In this document: piece by piece, positions 48,001-60,406 of the stretch
Layout of the letters: the number at the start of each line of letters is the position of its first letter
How positions within the stretch are numbered: position 1 is the stretch's first letter
NCBI RefSeq assembly: GCF_964340395.1
Contig: NC_135554.1
Span: 27,151,592-27,215,591 of the forward strand
DNA length: 64,000 nt
Reading direction: 5' to 3'
Source of the DNA: Glandiceps talaboti
Lineage: Eukaryota; Hemichordata; Enteropneusta; Spengelidae
Made by a program: the position numbers and the translations under genes
The notes under the pieces: generated by a model
Told to the model about the DNA's origin: nothing
What the model saw: only the letters and a program-made list of their open reading frames with translations
Databases searched by the model: none

Positions 48001-49948
48001 TCAAAGCAATCTGACTTAAACTTTATGAGGAGTTGATGAAAATGTCATTTTTGGAAAAAAAAATCATAAAAAATTGAAAATGGCACAGATCAACTTGGCA
48101 TGAACAAATCTGAATAGCTTCCCCCCAGGGAACATGCACACCAAATATCGAAGTATTCTGGCTGTTACTTTCAGAGAAAATAGTGAAAATATAAAAGTTT
48201 GACGGACACCTATTATTCACTCTACTCTCTATACCTCAATACCCACCTATACCTAAAGCTACGCTTTCAGCTTTCGCTGACAGCGGAGCTAAAAATGTTA
48301 AGCCCCGCCAATTGAAACTCAAGCATTATTTTAGCCACCCCTTCTCAGGCTTCTGTCACCTACACTACAGTGGAGATATACAATCATATGGTACAATGAT
48401 GCATTGGAAGGAGACAACTCCAAAGGTGAAAAAAAATTGAAAATAAGACAGTGTATGAGGCCGTTTAAAGGCATAAAATATCAAACCATAGACATAATAA
48501 AATACCAGAATTGAAACAATTATGCTATGTATTACATATTATCTGGACGTGTATTTTGTTGTGGCAAAGCTGAAAGATATTATGCGGATGTGCACATGGT
48601 AAATGACTTCTCCTGAAGTTTAATTTCGTTCCAAAAAAATAATCCCGAATAAAGAGCAAAACATTTCAAGACTTTCAGACTTTCGATGGCCCAGTGGTCG
48701 TAAACTTTTGTTCAATTCTTTTAGTGCACATTGGATATTTAATCTCAATTCATGCTTGTATGCAACATCAGAGCCAAGTAAACCACTGTATAAGATATTA
48801 TATAATTTGGAATAGACTCAAATGTATATTGTTACATGTACTATCAGAAAATATAAAGAAATATCCTTAATTTTGAAAAAAAAAATGCGAAGCCCGCTAA
48901 GGATATATTGCCCATCACCAGAAAAACATATATGGGTAGGTTGAACAGCTTTTTCATTTTTTCTGGCCTAATGTCGTATCTTTCAAAGTAGTTGCCGAAA
49001 AGATGTCACATTCAAAATAAAATAAAATGATGGTATTCTTTACCCAACTCCCAAAACTGTTATGGCCTCGTTTATGTTGGAACCCAAGGTGAACTCAATG
49101 AATTCTCCTTGTCATTATCATTATAATGGAAATTGAAGTTTGGATTTTGATGTCGAAGGTACAGCTCTGTTTACAAATTCAGGGCCATTCTTTCCATAGC
49201 AAATTGTGCTTCAAAATGAATTGCGGAATAACGCTAGTGTCAGTGTGCAATGAGATAATTATATCAAACAACGTTTTAACAAAACACAACGTCGAACACA
49301 ATTATTGAAAGAAAGATCTTCAAATAGTGGATCTTAAACTGCGTACCTAGTTTAATAGTTTTTCAGAGCCATCAAATATTCCAAAAAGAGATCTGCCGTT
49401 TTATCAGCATGAAATGTTTTAATATAAGGAACAAGATGTAAATGAGATCGAGCGCATCTTCGGAGTCATGAGTCATTGCATGCAGCATAGCAGGCAACCT
49501 CACGTTGAACGACTTTTTCCGTCTTTTTTTGAGTTTCACTCGCTGATATTATAATTGCGACTTGCTGTCTTCAAATGAAGGAGACTTTCAAGACTACTGT
49601 TACTCGCAGAAAATGCACAGTGCATGTGCGCACTTCTTTTGTACTTTCCCGCGTAAAAAAATTAATTTGCTGCAAAATGTTACAATTTTTAACTGGACAC
49701 ATTTTAATTCAAAGTTAAGCCAGCGTACAATAGCGATATAAGATACATATTAGCCATGAGTTAATGTACAGTCACTTTAGTGAACTATCCATTGAAATCG
49801 CGCATGCTAGGAATCGTCACGTAAATAACGATTTTAATAGCATCGCTGTGTATTCAACAAGTAGCTTTTTTTCTTTCTTTTTTCCAAAATCTCAGGGGCG
49901 GGGGAGCTGCCCCCCTTGCCCCCCCCCCCCCCGCAGGCTACGGCACTG
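45023..49948 (-). mobile_element. Non-autonomous DNA transposon, copy 2, interrupted by an insertion
   Basis: 45023-45465 and 48292-49948 together are the reverse complement of the 20930-23063 element, with about 95% or better agreement by eye. The outer ends are CAGGGCCGTAGCCTGACC and GGCTACGGCACTG. The 5 bp GTTAC is found directly outside both ends, a possible short target duplication. Between the two parts lies a foreign 2.8-kb insertion. No intact transposase. Confidence 0.8.
45466..48291. mobile_element. Insertion nested inside transposon copy 2
   Basis: The insertion has 12-bp inverted ends TAGCTCCGCTGT (45492-45503) and ACAGCGGAGCTA (48280-48291). The 26 bp to the left of 45492 are also absent from copy 1, so they may belong to the insertion or to its target. 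Within it, further inverted modules occur: cgacaatccccaagtaccc (46007-46025) against gggtacttgggattgtcg (47437-47454), and gccatacgttac (46971) against gtaacgtatggc (47378). The phrase aaaagtcactatccc occurs at about 46068 and 46842. This suggests a third nested unit. No transposase ORF is recognised. Confidence 0.6.
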
Positions 49949-51027
49949 GTTACTATAACTGTTAATTATGTGTAGATATTTTAACAACAACATTCGCGGA
50001 CAGTGTGAGTGATAAGGTGTGATGGTATACTCAATAAAATGCATCTAGTTACTGCAATAAGCTTACATGTATTTGTACTTTGGCATGTAAAGTACTCGTA
50101 AAAATAAATGTTGAGTGCTCATCTCACTTTTACATCTCAAAACACACAAAACAAATTGACAATTATTGAATCTTCAATTTGGTCACAAAACTACGGATTG
50201 TAAAAGTGTAACCCTCCCCAAACATTATAATGCAAAATATGACCACCACCCCCCAAGAATAGGTTTGTAAAATGTGACCCACCCCTGATTCCTCCGGCCC
50301 TCCCCCTGTAAATACTGAAGGCTTCCTTATATGGTATGTCAGTAATGCAGCATTCTTTTGAATCTAAGTACTAAGTGGTGTATATTAGCACTTAAGACAT
50401 CGAAAAAAAACATTTAAAAATGATATCTTATGCAAAAAGGTCACTTCATACCTTATGCTTAAAACATAACTTCTCTGCGTTTGATATCTTGAATTGGAGT
50501 AAACAGTTTCTAGCTGTTTCCATATTTGCAATATTGAAATTTAAACATGGATCGGAGATGTGTAGCGTATGACATTTGCTGATAGCATATTACTGACTTC
50601 GATTTTGTCAGGACATTGTGCTGCAAATAAAGTCGTGCTTCTATATTGATTTTCTTGTTACCTGTTATATGAAGCTGTAAACAGAATGGTCATCCATGAA
50701 ATTAATCGTCTGTGCGTGACGTCACTACCTATTGCAAAAACAAATTTATGTCTAGTAGCCCTTAGGCACTGACGTATGCTACACCAAGAATATCGACAAA
50801 ACATACGTCAATGGTGAGTTTCTGATATGATGGATTACTTTTACAAAGACATACCCAGTCTTTACGGCAAGTTCTCAGTATTGAACAACCCTTGTGTCAC
50901 ACTGCAACAACACGAGCAAAGTTGTAAGATAAATCACGAGATAGGAAAGAGGGAATGATCTAAGATTTCTAAGATTTAGGATTTCTGAAATATTGACTGT
51001 GTGTGACTTTTCGAATAATACCGTACT
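49949..51027. other. Gene-free stretch
   Basis: No supported gene. C-rich phrases near 50210-50300 (ccctccccaaac, gacccacccctg) look like an old repeat. Confidence 0.4.
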
Positions 51028-51138
51028 TTTATAGCCCTTATATATGTATGTATGTATATATATGTATATATAATATATATATATAATATATATATAATAT
51101 ATATATATAGTTTTGGTAGTACTGGAACTCTTTCTTGG

Positions 51139-51179
51139 GTGTAACTCGGAGTTTCACGCATATTGCGATCATCAGACAC
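51139..51179 (-). ncRNA. Hammerhead-ribozyme-like motif, copy 1 (intact core)
   Basis: On the minus strand: stem I GTGT (51179-51176), CTGATGA (51175-51169), T, stem II CGCA-ATA-TGCG, T, GAAA, stem III ACT-CCG-AGT (using the last A of GAAA), cleavage-site U-U, then stem I 3' strand ACAC (51142-51139). This is the exact order of a type I hammerhead, with the invariant CUGAUGA and GAAA, the A15.1-U16.1 pair and an H (U) at position 17. Weak points are the U-U opposition at the base of stem II, where G-C is normal, and a very short stem III. Short stem III type I hammerheads are known from Penelope-like retroelements. Activity is untested. Confidence 0.5.
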
Positions 51180-51184
51180 TGTGT

Positions 51185-51225
51185 GTGTCTGATGGTCGCA
51201 ATATGCGTGAAACTCCGAGTTACAC
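51185..51225 (+). ncRNA. Hammerhead-like motif, copy 2 (core mutated)
   Basis: The mirror copy of 51139-51179 in the opposite arm of the palindrome. It has CTGATGG instead of CTGATGA (invariant A9 changed to G), the other elements being the same. It would be expected to be inactive. Confidence 0.4.
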
Positions 51226-51323
51226 CCAAGAAAGAGTTCCAGTACTACCAAAACTATTACGCTCTGCCACTGCGGTATAGAGCACTGTCTTATAGCAGAT
51301 TGATACATATATATATTGATACA

Positions 51324-51452
<129 letters not shown>

Positions 51453-51538
51453 CTCGGTGAGTATCAATCTGCTAAGACAGTGCTCTATACCGCAGTGGCA
51501 GAGCGCAATAGTTTTGGTAGTACTGGAACTCTTTCTTG

Positions 51539-51581
51539 GTTGTAAATCGGAGTTTCACGCATTGCGCGATCATCAGACAAC
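51539..51581 (-). ncRNA. Hammerhead-like motif, copy 3 (compensatory stem I)
   Basis: On minus: stem I GTTGT, CTGATGA, T, stem II CGC-GCAAT-GCG, T, GAAA, a CTCCGA region, U-U, then ACAAC. Compared with copy 1, stem I changes from GTGT/ACAC to GTTGT/ACAAC, so both strands changed together and pairing is kept. Stem III has one mismatch. CTGATGA and GAAA are unchanged. Confidence 0.45.
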
Positions 51582-51584
51582 TGC

Positions 51585-51704
<120 letters not shown>

Positions 51705-51763
51705 GACTAGCTGAACTAACGGTTGTAAAGTTCTGAAGTCAGTCTTACTTCCAATCCCAAAAG

Positions 51764-51803
51764 CGTCAGCGACGTATCGATGTGACTAACACACCTTCAT
51801 CAG
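51764..51803 (-). ncRNA. Related CTGATGA three-helix motif
   Basis: On minus: CTGATGA (51803-51797), A, stem II GGTGTG-TTAGT-CACATC, GATA (in place of GAAA), then a stem III hairpin CGTC-GCT-GACG. Stem I partners are not evident. It is best read as a decayed member of the same structural class, in a neighbouring retroelement remnant. Confidence 0.3.
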
Positions 51804-51819
51804 GCTGTCATACTACAAA

Positions 51820-52853
51820 CAGTTATTTTTGGTGCGCATGACCGTTACATCTTTCTGTGCGTAATTTAACCGTTAAAAACTTGCTCTATTCCCTAACATT
51901 TAGATATAGTCAGGTGGTGACTGTGTGATTGATTAACAAAAACATGATGTTAATGACTGTGTGGGTGGCTGCGGACGAATTTTTAATTACATCTCATGCA
52001 TCTCAGGACTTCTTTGACTAGACTATGAGTGAAGGTATAAATCGTAATGTTACTGTATAGGAACTAGACTTATACGGATCAGATAAACATACTATCACGC
52101 ATCAGACTTCTTACCAAGTACCTATGGTCCTGCCCAACGGAGCTATGCTCGCTTCACACGTGCACAATTTTTTTTTCAACACATGCAAAGACTTCGTTTG
52201 GTTAGTAATATGTCGATAACATAAAACAAATGCTTGTGCATATTGTTACAGTATTTGTTTTGAGATATCTGTTTAGCAAGGCATGTGGACATCATGAAGA
52301 TAAAAGCTACTACTCCAAAAAGGAATAGGAAGTCTGCAATAAGGTATGTACTCAAATGATATCTTTTTCTTCTTCAGTTTAGTGACACAAACCAATTTAA
52401 AGGTTTGTGTTTTCGTATGATTGGATTATCTTTGCAAACGTTAACTGTTAGTGTTGTGCCGTCTTTTCAACTTAAAGATGTATATGTATAAAGATGTAAT
52501 ATGTATATCTACATGTATTATGTTAATATGTAATATATTTCCCCATATGTAAATATTCAATATGTCATAAATAATTATAACATAGCAGTGGGTATAGAAA
52601 TAATCATCGGTGATATATAATACATTATATAAACAGCAAAATGATATTTCAATTCATTCTGACAATTCACTGAAGTGTCCTGAAGTTCTCACTAACCAAT
52701 CGAAGCTGAACAAACGGAATTCAAACACGTTTTAGCGAATGTTTAGTTTCATAACTCTAATATTATTACTGAAAGCCGAACAGAAAACCAACGTTTTATT
52801 ATAGTTTTAATGTAATGTGTTGTACTTGAGAAGGATCCTACATGGCATGATTC

Positions 52854-52922
<69 letters not shown>

Positions 52923-54939
52923 TGTACATACACTTCTTTTGCACGCTTTGATGTTTGACTCACATTTTGAATAGATAACACCCGAAGTTCTCACTGCAAA
53001 CTTCCTACAGTTACAATTTCACAACGGGCACATCTAAACACCTGCATGACTTGAAGTCGTACCTATTATAGAGATAGAGGTATGACGTAACGTCGGCAAT
53101 GTAATAATGGGGCAACTTCCTTAAGTTTGGAAAGAATACATAGATTGAGTACTGTACTAGAATATACACAGTATATACCTAGTTACGGGGACAACTGTTG
53201 ACATGAGTGATTACAGGGAATAGCATATACTTATGACAAAAAGACTATCATGACTTGTGAAATGGCGTGTAGACTGAAACGTCCACACAACAGACTCGTT
53301 GACACCGGGTGGAGACATCAAAGAATTCGAGAGACAGCTTCGACAAAGTATACAGCATTCGAGGCTTATTTAATATTTAAGATATTTTTTATTATTATAG
53401 TACGAAACATAATTCTAATATTGATAACAGTTATGTTTAACAAGTAGTCGCAAACTGGACTGTTATTAGTGTCGACGTCTGTCTGTTTTCGACGATGTGA
53501 CTTGTAATTTTTAACCTATAATTTATAGCCTTTGGTAATCAGTATGCAAATAATAGTCACTTAACTGTTAACTGGCTTGCCGCACATATTATACTATATA
53601 ATGGTATATAAACTACTGGCAATGTGGTATATACATTCTATGTATCTATATTGCATTTGAGTTGGTTTAAATATGAAAGAATCGCATAATCAGTTATTTT
53701 TGGTTATTATCAGACAATAACTTAAACTATGCTTGCTTCAAATTCCTGGTATATTAGCAAGAAGATTGTCACACCTTTGCTTGGTTGTCTTCTAGTAATC
53801 TGCCCTATGACTACATAGTACCCATAGCTCTCTGCATAAAACCACGCTTCGCAATTTACCTTTCGGAAACAATTCAATATACATTTGGGACTACAGAGGA
53901 CATAATTTATTTAAATATCACCATTTTGTAATCTTTGTCTTTAAGGCATGCACTGTTTAAAATGAACCTTACAGACATGACTGTGTTAAGGTCCATGCCC
54001 AATATGTAGTGCAAGTTTAACGGCGACTTAAATCCGGATCGTCTCTAAAAATGTGTTATCAGTATGAAATGATAAACCGTCACAAGGCCTAGTTTAGTAC
54101 AGTATTGCATTCAAATTACCTCCTTCGTCGTGAGGTACCATAATCGTATTCACATCATAATGTACATAAATTAAATAAATGCATGCATGGAAAACTATCC
54201 TCAATGGGTATAAAACAATCTAACGTAGGCAGGCATTCTGTTTTCATCGGAAAGGAACACGAACAACAGGCCACGTATGTATAAATGCATATTTTCACAT
54301 CTGTTTGTATAGAATTCTGTTTTCTTACTAATATTTGTTAAAACCTTTATATCATTGATTTTATATCATGACCATACCGTCTGTCAGGAAAATTATTGAA
54401 TCAGATATAGGAAAAGTAGGATTCATGCTTTTAATGCGTAAAGGAACTGTCGTAAAGGAATATATCTTTCAATTACTGAAGCTGTTTAAACATGTCAAGC
54501 TGACAAACTCTTATATACAGCCTGGATTCTGCCATTGAATGTACTGTGACAGACTTACTTAACAATCGATTTCGATTTGTAAGAGTGTAGCACAGCTGCA
54601 TGTTTGAGATGTTTATCAGTACGAGCCACTGTCTGAAGGGTTTCATTCAAAATACCAAAATGAAGATTTTTATGATTATTGATTATTTGAATAATTTCCT
54701 TTGAGAGTTGAATATAGGGTTAGAAATATGGCAGTCTCTAATCAAATGATCTTTCACCCACACTGTACACAGTACAAGGATTGAGCGAAGTGCAAAAACA
54801 ATAGCCGGTTCCTCTGGTGTAGATTCATGTAATGCTTTATCAGTGTGTTTGTGTCTGTCAAAGTTAGACATATGGTATATAGCTGCAAAAGGACTAACGT
54901 TCACAGACATAAACAAACTGATAAGAACATGGCAATGTT
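51820..54939. other. Gene-free stretch
   Basis: No supported gene. A (TGTC)n microsatellite lies at 52857-52922. The region is otherwise AT-rich and unique-looking. Short ORFs (53250-53447 +, 54683-54916 -) have no recognisable features. Confidence 0.4.
52857..52922. repeat. (TGTC)n microsatellite
   Basis: About 16 uninterrupted tgtc units. Confidence 0.95.
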
Positions 54940-57498
54940 AGAAATTAGCAATGTTAGTAAGATGTATGTCAAATCAGACTATGAAAGTAGCACTGTTAGT
55001 AAGATAATTGTAAGGTCAGATGCTGAAAGTAGCCGTGTTAGTAAGATAGTTGTAAGGTCAGATGATGAAAGTAGCAATGTTAGTAAGATAGTTGTAAGGT
55101 CAGATGATGAAAGTAGCAGTGTTAGTAAGATAGTTTGTAAGGTCAGATGATGAAAGTAGCAATGTTAGTAAGATAGTTTGTAAGGTCAGATGATGAAAGT
55201 AGCAGTGTTAGTAAGATAGTTGTAAGGTCAGATGATGAAAGTAGCAGTGTTAGTAAGATAGTTTGTAAGGTCAGATGATGAAAGTAGCAGTGTTAGTAAG
55301 ATAGTTTGTAAGGTCAGATGATGAAAGTAGCAGTGTTAGTAAAATAGTTGTAAGGTCAGATGATGAAAGTAGCAGTGTTAGTAAGATATTTGATGAACCA
55401 GACGATGAAAGTGGCAGTGTTAGTGAGATATTTGCCAGACGATGAAAGTAGCAGTGTTAGTAAGATATTTTTCAAGCCAGACGATGAAAGTATCAGTATT
55501 AGTAAGATATTTGCCAGACGATGAAAATAGCAGTGTTAGTAAGACATTTTTCAAGCCAGACGATGAAAGTAGCAGTGTTAGTTAAATATTTGCCAGACGA
55601 TGAAAGTAGCAGTGTTAGTAAGATATTTTTCAAGCCAGACGATGAAAGTAGCAGTGTTAGTAAGATATTTTTCAAGCCAGACGATGAAAGTAGCAGTGTT
55701 AGTAAGATATTTTTCAAGCCAGACGATGAAAGTAGCAGTGTTAGTAAGATATTTGCCAGACGATGAAAGTAGCAGTGTTAGTAAGATATTTGCCAGACGA
55801 TGAAAGTAGCAATGTTAGTAAGATAATTGTCAAGCCAGACGATGAAAGTAGCAGTGTTAGTAAGATATTTTTCAAGCCAGACGATGAAAGTAGCAGTGTT
55901 AGTAAGATATTTGCCAGACGATGAAAGTAGCAGTGTTAGTAAGATATTTTTCAAGCCAGACGATGAAAGTAGCAGTGTTAGTAATATATTTTTCAAGCCA
56001 GACGATGAAAGTAGCAGTGTTAGTAAGATATTTTTCAAGCCAGACGATGAAAGTAGCAGTGTTAGTAAGATATTTGCCAGACGATGAAAGTAGCAGTGTT
56101 AGTTAAATATTTGCCAGACGATGAAAGTAGCAGTGTTAGTAAGATATTTTTCAAGCCAGACGATGAAAGTAGCAGTGTTAGTAAGATATTTTTCAAGCCA
56201 GACGATGAAAGTAGCAGTGTTAGTAAGATATTTTTCAAGCCAGACGATGAAAGTAGCAGTGTTAGTAAGATATTTTTCAAGCCAGACGATGAAAGTAGCA
56301 GTGTTAGTAAGATATTTGCCAGACGATGAAAGTAGCAATGTTAGTAAGATAATTGTCAAGCCAGACGATGAAAGTAGCAGTGTTAGTAAGATATTTTTCA
56401 AGCCAGACGATGAAAGTAGCAGTGTTAGTAAGATATTTGCCAGACGATGAAAGTAGCAGTGTTAGTAAGATATTTTTCAAGCCAGACGATGAAAGTAGCA
56501 GTGTTAGTAATATATTTTTCAAGCCAGACGATGAAAGTAGCAGTGTTAGTAAGATATTTTTCAAGCCAGACGATGAAAGTAGCAGTGTTAGTAAGATATT
56601 TGCCAGACGATGAAAGTAGCAGTGTTAGAAAGATATTTGCCAGACGATGAAAGTAGCAGTGTTAGTAAGATATTTTTCAAGCCAGACGATGAAAGTAGCA
56701 GTGTTAGTAAGATATTTGCCAGACGATGAAAGTAGCAGTGTTAGTAAGATATTTTTCAAGCCAGACGATGAAAGTAGCAGTGTTAGTAATATATTTTTCA
56801 AGCCAGACGATGAAAGTAGCAGTGTTAGTAAGATATTTTTCAAGCCAGACGATGAAAGTAGCAGTGTTAGTAAGATATTTGCCAGACGATGAAAGTAGCA
56901 GTGTTAGTAAGATATTTGCCAGACGATGAAAGTAGCAGTGTTAGTAAGATAATTGTCAAGCCAAACGATGAAAGTAGCAATGTTTGTAAGATATTTGCCA
57001 GACGATGAAAGTAGCAGTGTTAGTAAGATATTTGCCAGATGATGAAAGTAGCAGTGTTAGTAAGATATTTTTCAAGCCAGACGATGAAAGTAGCAATGTT
57101 AGTGAGATAATTGTCAAGCCAGACGATGAAAGTAGCAGTGTTAGTAAGATATTTTTCAAGCCAGACGATGAAAGTAGCAGTGTTAGTAAGATATTTTTCA
57201 AGCCAGACGATGAAAGTAGCAATGTTAGTGAGATAGTTGTAAGGTCAGATGATGAAAGTAGCAGTGTTAGTAAGATAGTTGTAAGGTCAGATGATGAAAG
57301 TAGCAGTGTTAGTAAGATATTTTTCAAGCCAGATGATGAAAGTAGCAATGTTAGTGAGATAATTGTCAAGCCAGACGATGAAAGTAGCAGTGTTAGTAAG
57401 ATAATTGTCAAGCCAGACGATGAAAGTAGCAGTGTTAGTAAGATATTTTTCAAGCCAGACGATGAAAGTAGCAGTGTTAGTAAGATATTTATCAAGCC
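54940..57498. repeat. 2.56-kb minisatellite with 42/37-bp units and higher-order structure
   Basis: The core gatgaaagtagcagtgttag followed by taagata is repeated more than 60 times. It has three tail types: tttttcaagccagac (42-bp unit), tttgccagac (37-bp unit) and gttgtaaggtcagat or attgtcaagccagac. The tail order is itself repeated: the block around 55778-56090 recurs almost exactly at 56304-56615, 526 bp away. The 42-bp units are multiples of three and produce short in-frame stretches (DDESSSVSKIFFKP), but the 37-bp units break the frame. Confidence 0.95.
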
Positions 57499-57555
57499 AG
57501 GCAATTAATGCAGGCAGATATGGGACGTCATTCTCAACTAAATTCAACTAAATTC

Positions 57556-57609
57556 TTACCTTCCGTAAGGAAGGTTTTATATAGCGATGAAGTCTGTGTG
57601 TCCGCGCGC

Positions 57610-57648
<39 letters not shown>

Positions 57649-57780
57649 ACCATTTCCGAAAAAACGGTTGCATCAATTCAAACGAAATTTCATAGACATG
57701 TTCCGTAGGGTAATGGCAAGAACTGATTAGATTTTAGTAATAATCCGATGAATATTAATGACCAATTTGAGTAATTAATC
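57556..57780 (+). mobile_element. Hairpin-plus-microsatellite element, copy C
   Basis: The perfect hairpin accttcc-gtaa-ggaaggt (57558-57575) is followed by a (GC)n/(GT)n tract (57601-57648). Then come gtcaccatttccg, aaaaaacggttg, and atttcatagacatgttccgt. Same order as 30530-30775 (minus) and 60925-61130. Confidence 0.75.
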
Positions 57781-57787
57781 AATCGAA

Positions 57788-58030
57788 CGAGTATAAAGTT
57801 GGCATCAGATTCAGATTCAGAATCAGAATCAGGTAGCGTTATCTTAAGAATGTTATATTGAGTGTCAGATGGCCTCAGATCCGAAGACACCCGATGGACT
57901 CAAACCTGAAATAATACTGGTGAGACTACAGGGAGGGATTCTGCTTCACTGCTGTCGGGTGTATTCGGATCTGAGGCTATCTGACGCTCAATATGACGCT
58001 ATCTCAATCTGACACCCACTTTATACTCGT
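57788..58030. mobile_element. Inverted-repeat (foldback MITE) element, about 243 bp
   Basis: Ends cgagtataaagt and actttatactcg. The arms of about 95 bp are largely complementary (atattgagtgtcagatggcc, then tcagatccgaagacaccc, against gggtgtattcggatctgagg, then ctatctgacgctcaatat). No coding capacity. Confidence 0.75.
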
Positions 58031-59160
58031 GCTCTACATAGCTCTACACTGGGGTTTCGTGCCAACCTTATTTTGTGTTTCCCTTGGATCTGCACTCTGC
58101 ATTGGCTGGACAAACACGAGAAAATAGAAGACAGAGGCAGGGTATTTAAGTGATTCAAACTCACCAGAAAACAATTTTTTTTCTTGGCCTTAAAATAGGT
58201 TTACAATGAGCACAGAGTTCACAAACAGGTGAAATATTTATCATGTTTCAATTTCGTCAAATATGGACTTATCAATTTCAAATTTCACACACTAATGCGC
58301 AGATGAATAAAGAGAAATCGTGTGTTTTTAGATTTGCGATTAGAAGTTTAGGAAGTATTATATTGACCTCGAACCGTCTCCTTTTTACTGTGTTCTTTTC
58401 CGATTTCTCTCGATAACAAACTACTGCTGTTTGTTGCAAGGCTTGTACATAATCATTTATCTAGTTCTGTATCTCAGGATATAAATACACTCTCACATAT
58501 TTATCAAGTGTAATAATCTATAATTTATACCCAAATGTGTGTGGTCAAAATATGGAAAATAGACCAAGCCTCGCCTAGCCTACGAAGAAAATTTCGCGAC
58601 AATGTATCAATAATGGTGACCTATACATTGACCTCTATATAATTAGTGTACAATGAGGGCGCGCCCCTCAACAAAATCTTGACAATTTTCCCGTAGTGAT
58701 TAAAGGCATGTGTAAACTCGTGGTGGGACAGAAGGAAATTCAACACGCACATGCCATATCCCCGGTATGTAGGGGATCACGAAAGCCGAGTGAAGTCGAG
58801 GATGGCAAGCTTTCCTGTGCTGAGAACAGGAGGCGTGGCGGGCATTTCAACAACATTTTTGACAACTAACTTTCATTGGGACTTGACGAATCACAGATAT
58901 AGAGCTAAATTTCTTACATAAATCCTTACGAAAGGCATTCAGTTTAAATCTGGTAGATTGTTAGTTTAACAAGTAGCATTCAGCATAAACGTAAAACATT
59001 ACATACAAAGGCTTCATTGTAATCTCTAATTGAAAAAGATTGACAAGTTATGGGGTTAATGTTATTTTATAAATCGTGACGAGAGACGTTGCAACAATTT
59101 GCATTTGTAGATATTTTGAAGAAACATCCAGAGTCAACAGTTGTGAATGCATGGACTTAA
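58031..59160. other. Gene-free stretch
   Basis: No supported gene. A GC-richer island near 58660-58860 (gagggcgcgcccctc, a perfect palindrome at about 58657-58671, and ggaggcgtggcgggc) stands out from the AT-rich surroundings but has no recognised RNA or coding signature. Confidence 0.35.
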
Positions 59161-59170
59161 ACTTAACATT

Positions 59171-60107
59171 TGTACAAAAGAATTTGTAAACTATAGGGTA
59201 CATTTATATCCTAACATTGACTTTGTAAACTATAGGGTACATTTATATCTTAACATTGACTTTGTAAACTACAGGGTACATTTATATCTTAACACTGACT
59301 TTGTAAACTACAGGGTACATTTATATCTTAACATTGACTTTGTAAACTACAGGGTACATTTATATCTTAACATTGACTTTGTAAACTACAGGGTACATTT
59401 ATATCTTAACATTGACTTTGCAAACTACAGGGTACATTTATATCTTAACATTGACTTTGTAAACTACAGGGTACATTTATATCTAAACATTGACTTTGTA
59501 AACTACAGGGTACATTTATATCTTAACACTGACTTTGTAAACTACAGGGTACATTTATATCTTAACATTGACTTTGTAAACTACAGGGTACATTTATATC
59601 TAAACATTGACTTTGTAAACTACAGGGTACATTTATATCTTAACATTGACTTTGTAAACTACAGGGTACATTTATATCTTAACATTGACTTTGTAAACTA
59701 CAGGGTACATTTATATCTTAACATTGACTTTGCAAACTACAGGGTACATTTATATCTTAACATTGACTTTGTAAACTACAGGGTACATTTATATCTAAAC
59801 ATTGACTTTGTAAACTACAGGGTACATTTATATCTTAACACTGACTTTGTTAACTACAGGGTACATTTATATCTTAACATTGACTTTGTAAACTACAGGG
59901 TACATTTATATCTTAACATTGACTTTGCAAACTACAGGGTACATTTATATCTTAACATTGACTTTGTAAACTACAGGGTACATTTATATCTTAACATTGA
60001 CTTTGCAAACTACAGGGTACATTTATATCTTAACATTGACTTTGTAAACTACAGGGTACATTTATATCTTAACATTGACTTTGCAAACTACAGGGTACAT
60101 TTATATC
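59171..60107. repeat. 39-bp minisatellite, 24 copies
   Basis: The unit is tttgtaaactacagggtaca plus tttatatcttaacattgac. Copies differ only at a few positions (cattgac/cactgac, gtaaac/gcaaac, tcttaac/tctaaac). Because 39 is a multiple of three and no unit contains a stop in one frame, a 328-codon ORF spans it. That ORF is not a credible gene. Confidence 0.95.
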
Positions 60108-60110
60108 TGT

Positions 60111-60368
60111 TCATTTTTACAAAGAGATGCTGAAAACAGACAATGTTTGCATGATAATGAAGCGTTGTCAGACCACAGCCGGATAATCATTATTTGATGC
60201 AAATATACATACATTTATGTTTCATAGGAGAACCATTACCATGGTAACATCTACGTGTATGCACACCGCCAGCTTCTTAACGTTTATTATAAACACTTAC
60301 AAAGAATATAGCTAATGTTTGCTCAGATTTGTTACGGTAACCTTTCCTGTTGGTGCATAGCTATTGAT

Positions 60369-60406
<38 letters not shown>

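Noticed and set aside
55499-57508. Many ORFs of DDESSSVSKIFFKP type
   Set aside because: Minisatellite translation; the 37-bp units shift the frame repeatedly and the opposite strand is equally open.
58657-58860. GC-rich island as an RNA gene or CpG-island promoter
   Set aside because: No tRNA, snRNA or rRNA signature, and no exon nearby.
59147-60133. 328-residue repetitive protein
   Set aside because: Same cause: a 39-bp minisatellite with a stop-free frame, and no flanking coding sequence.
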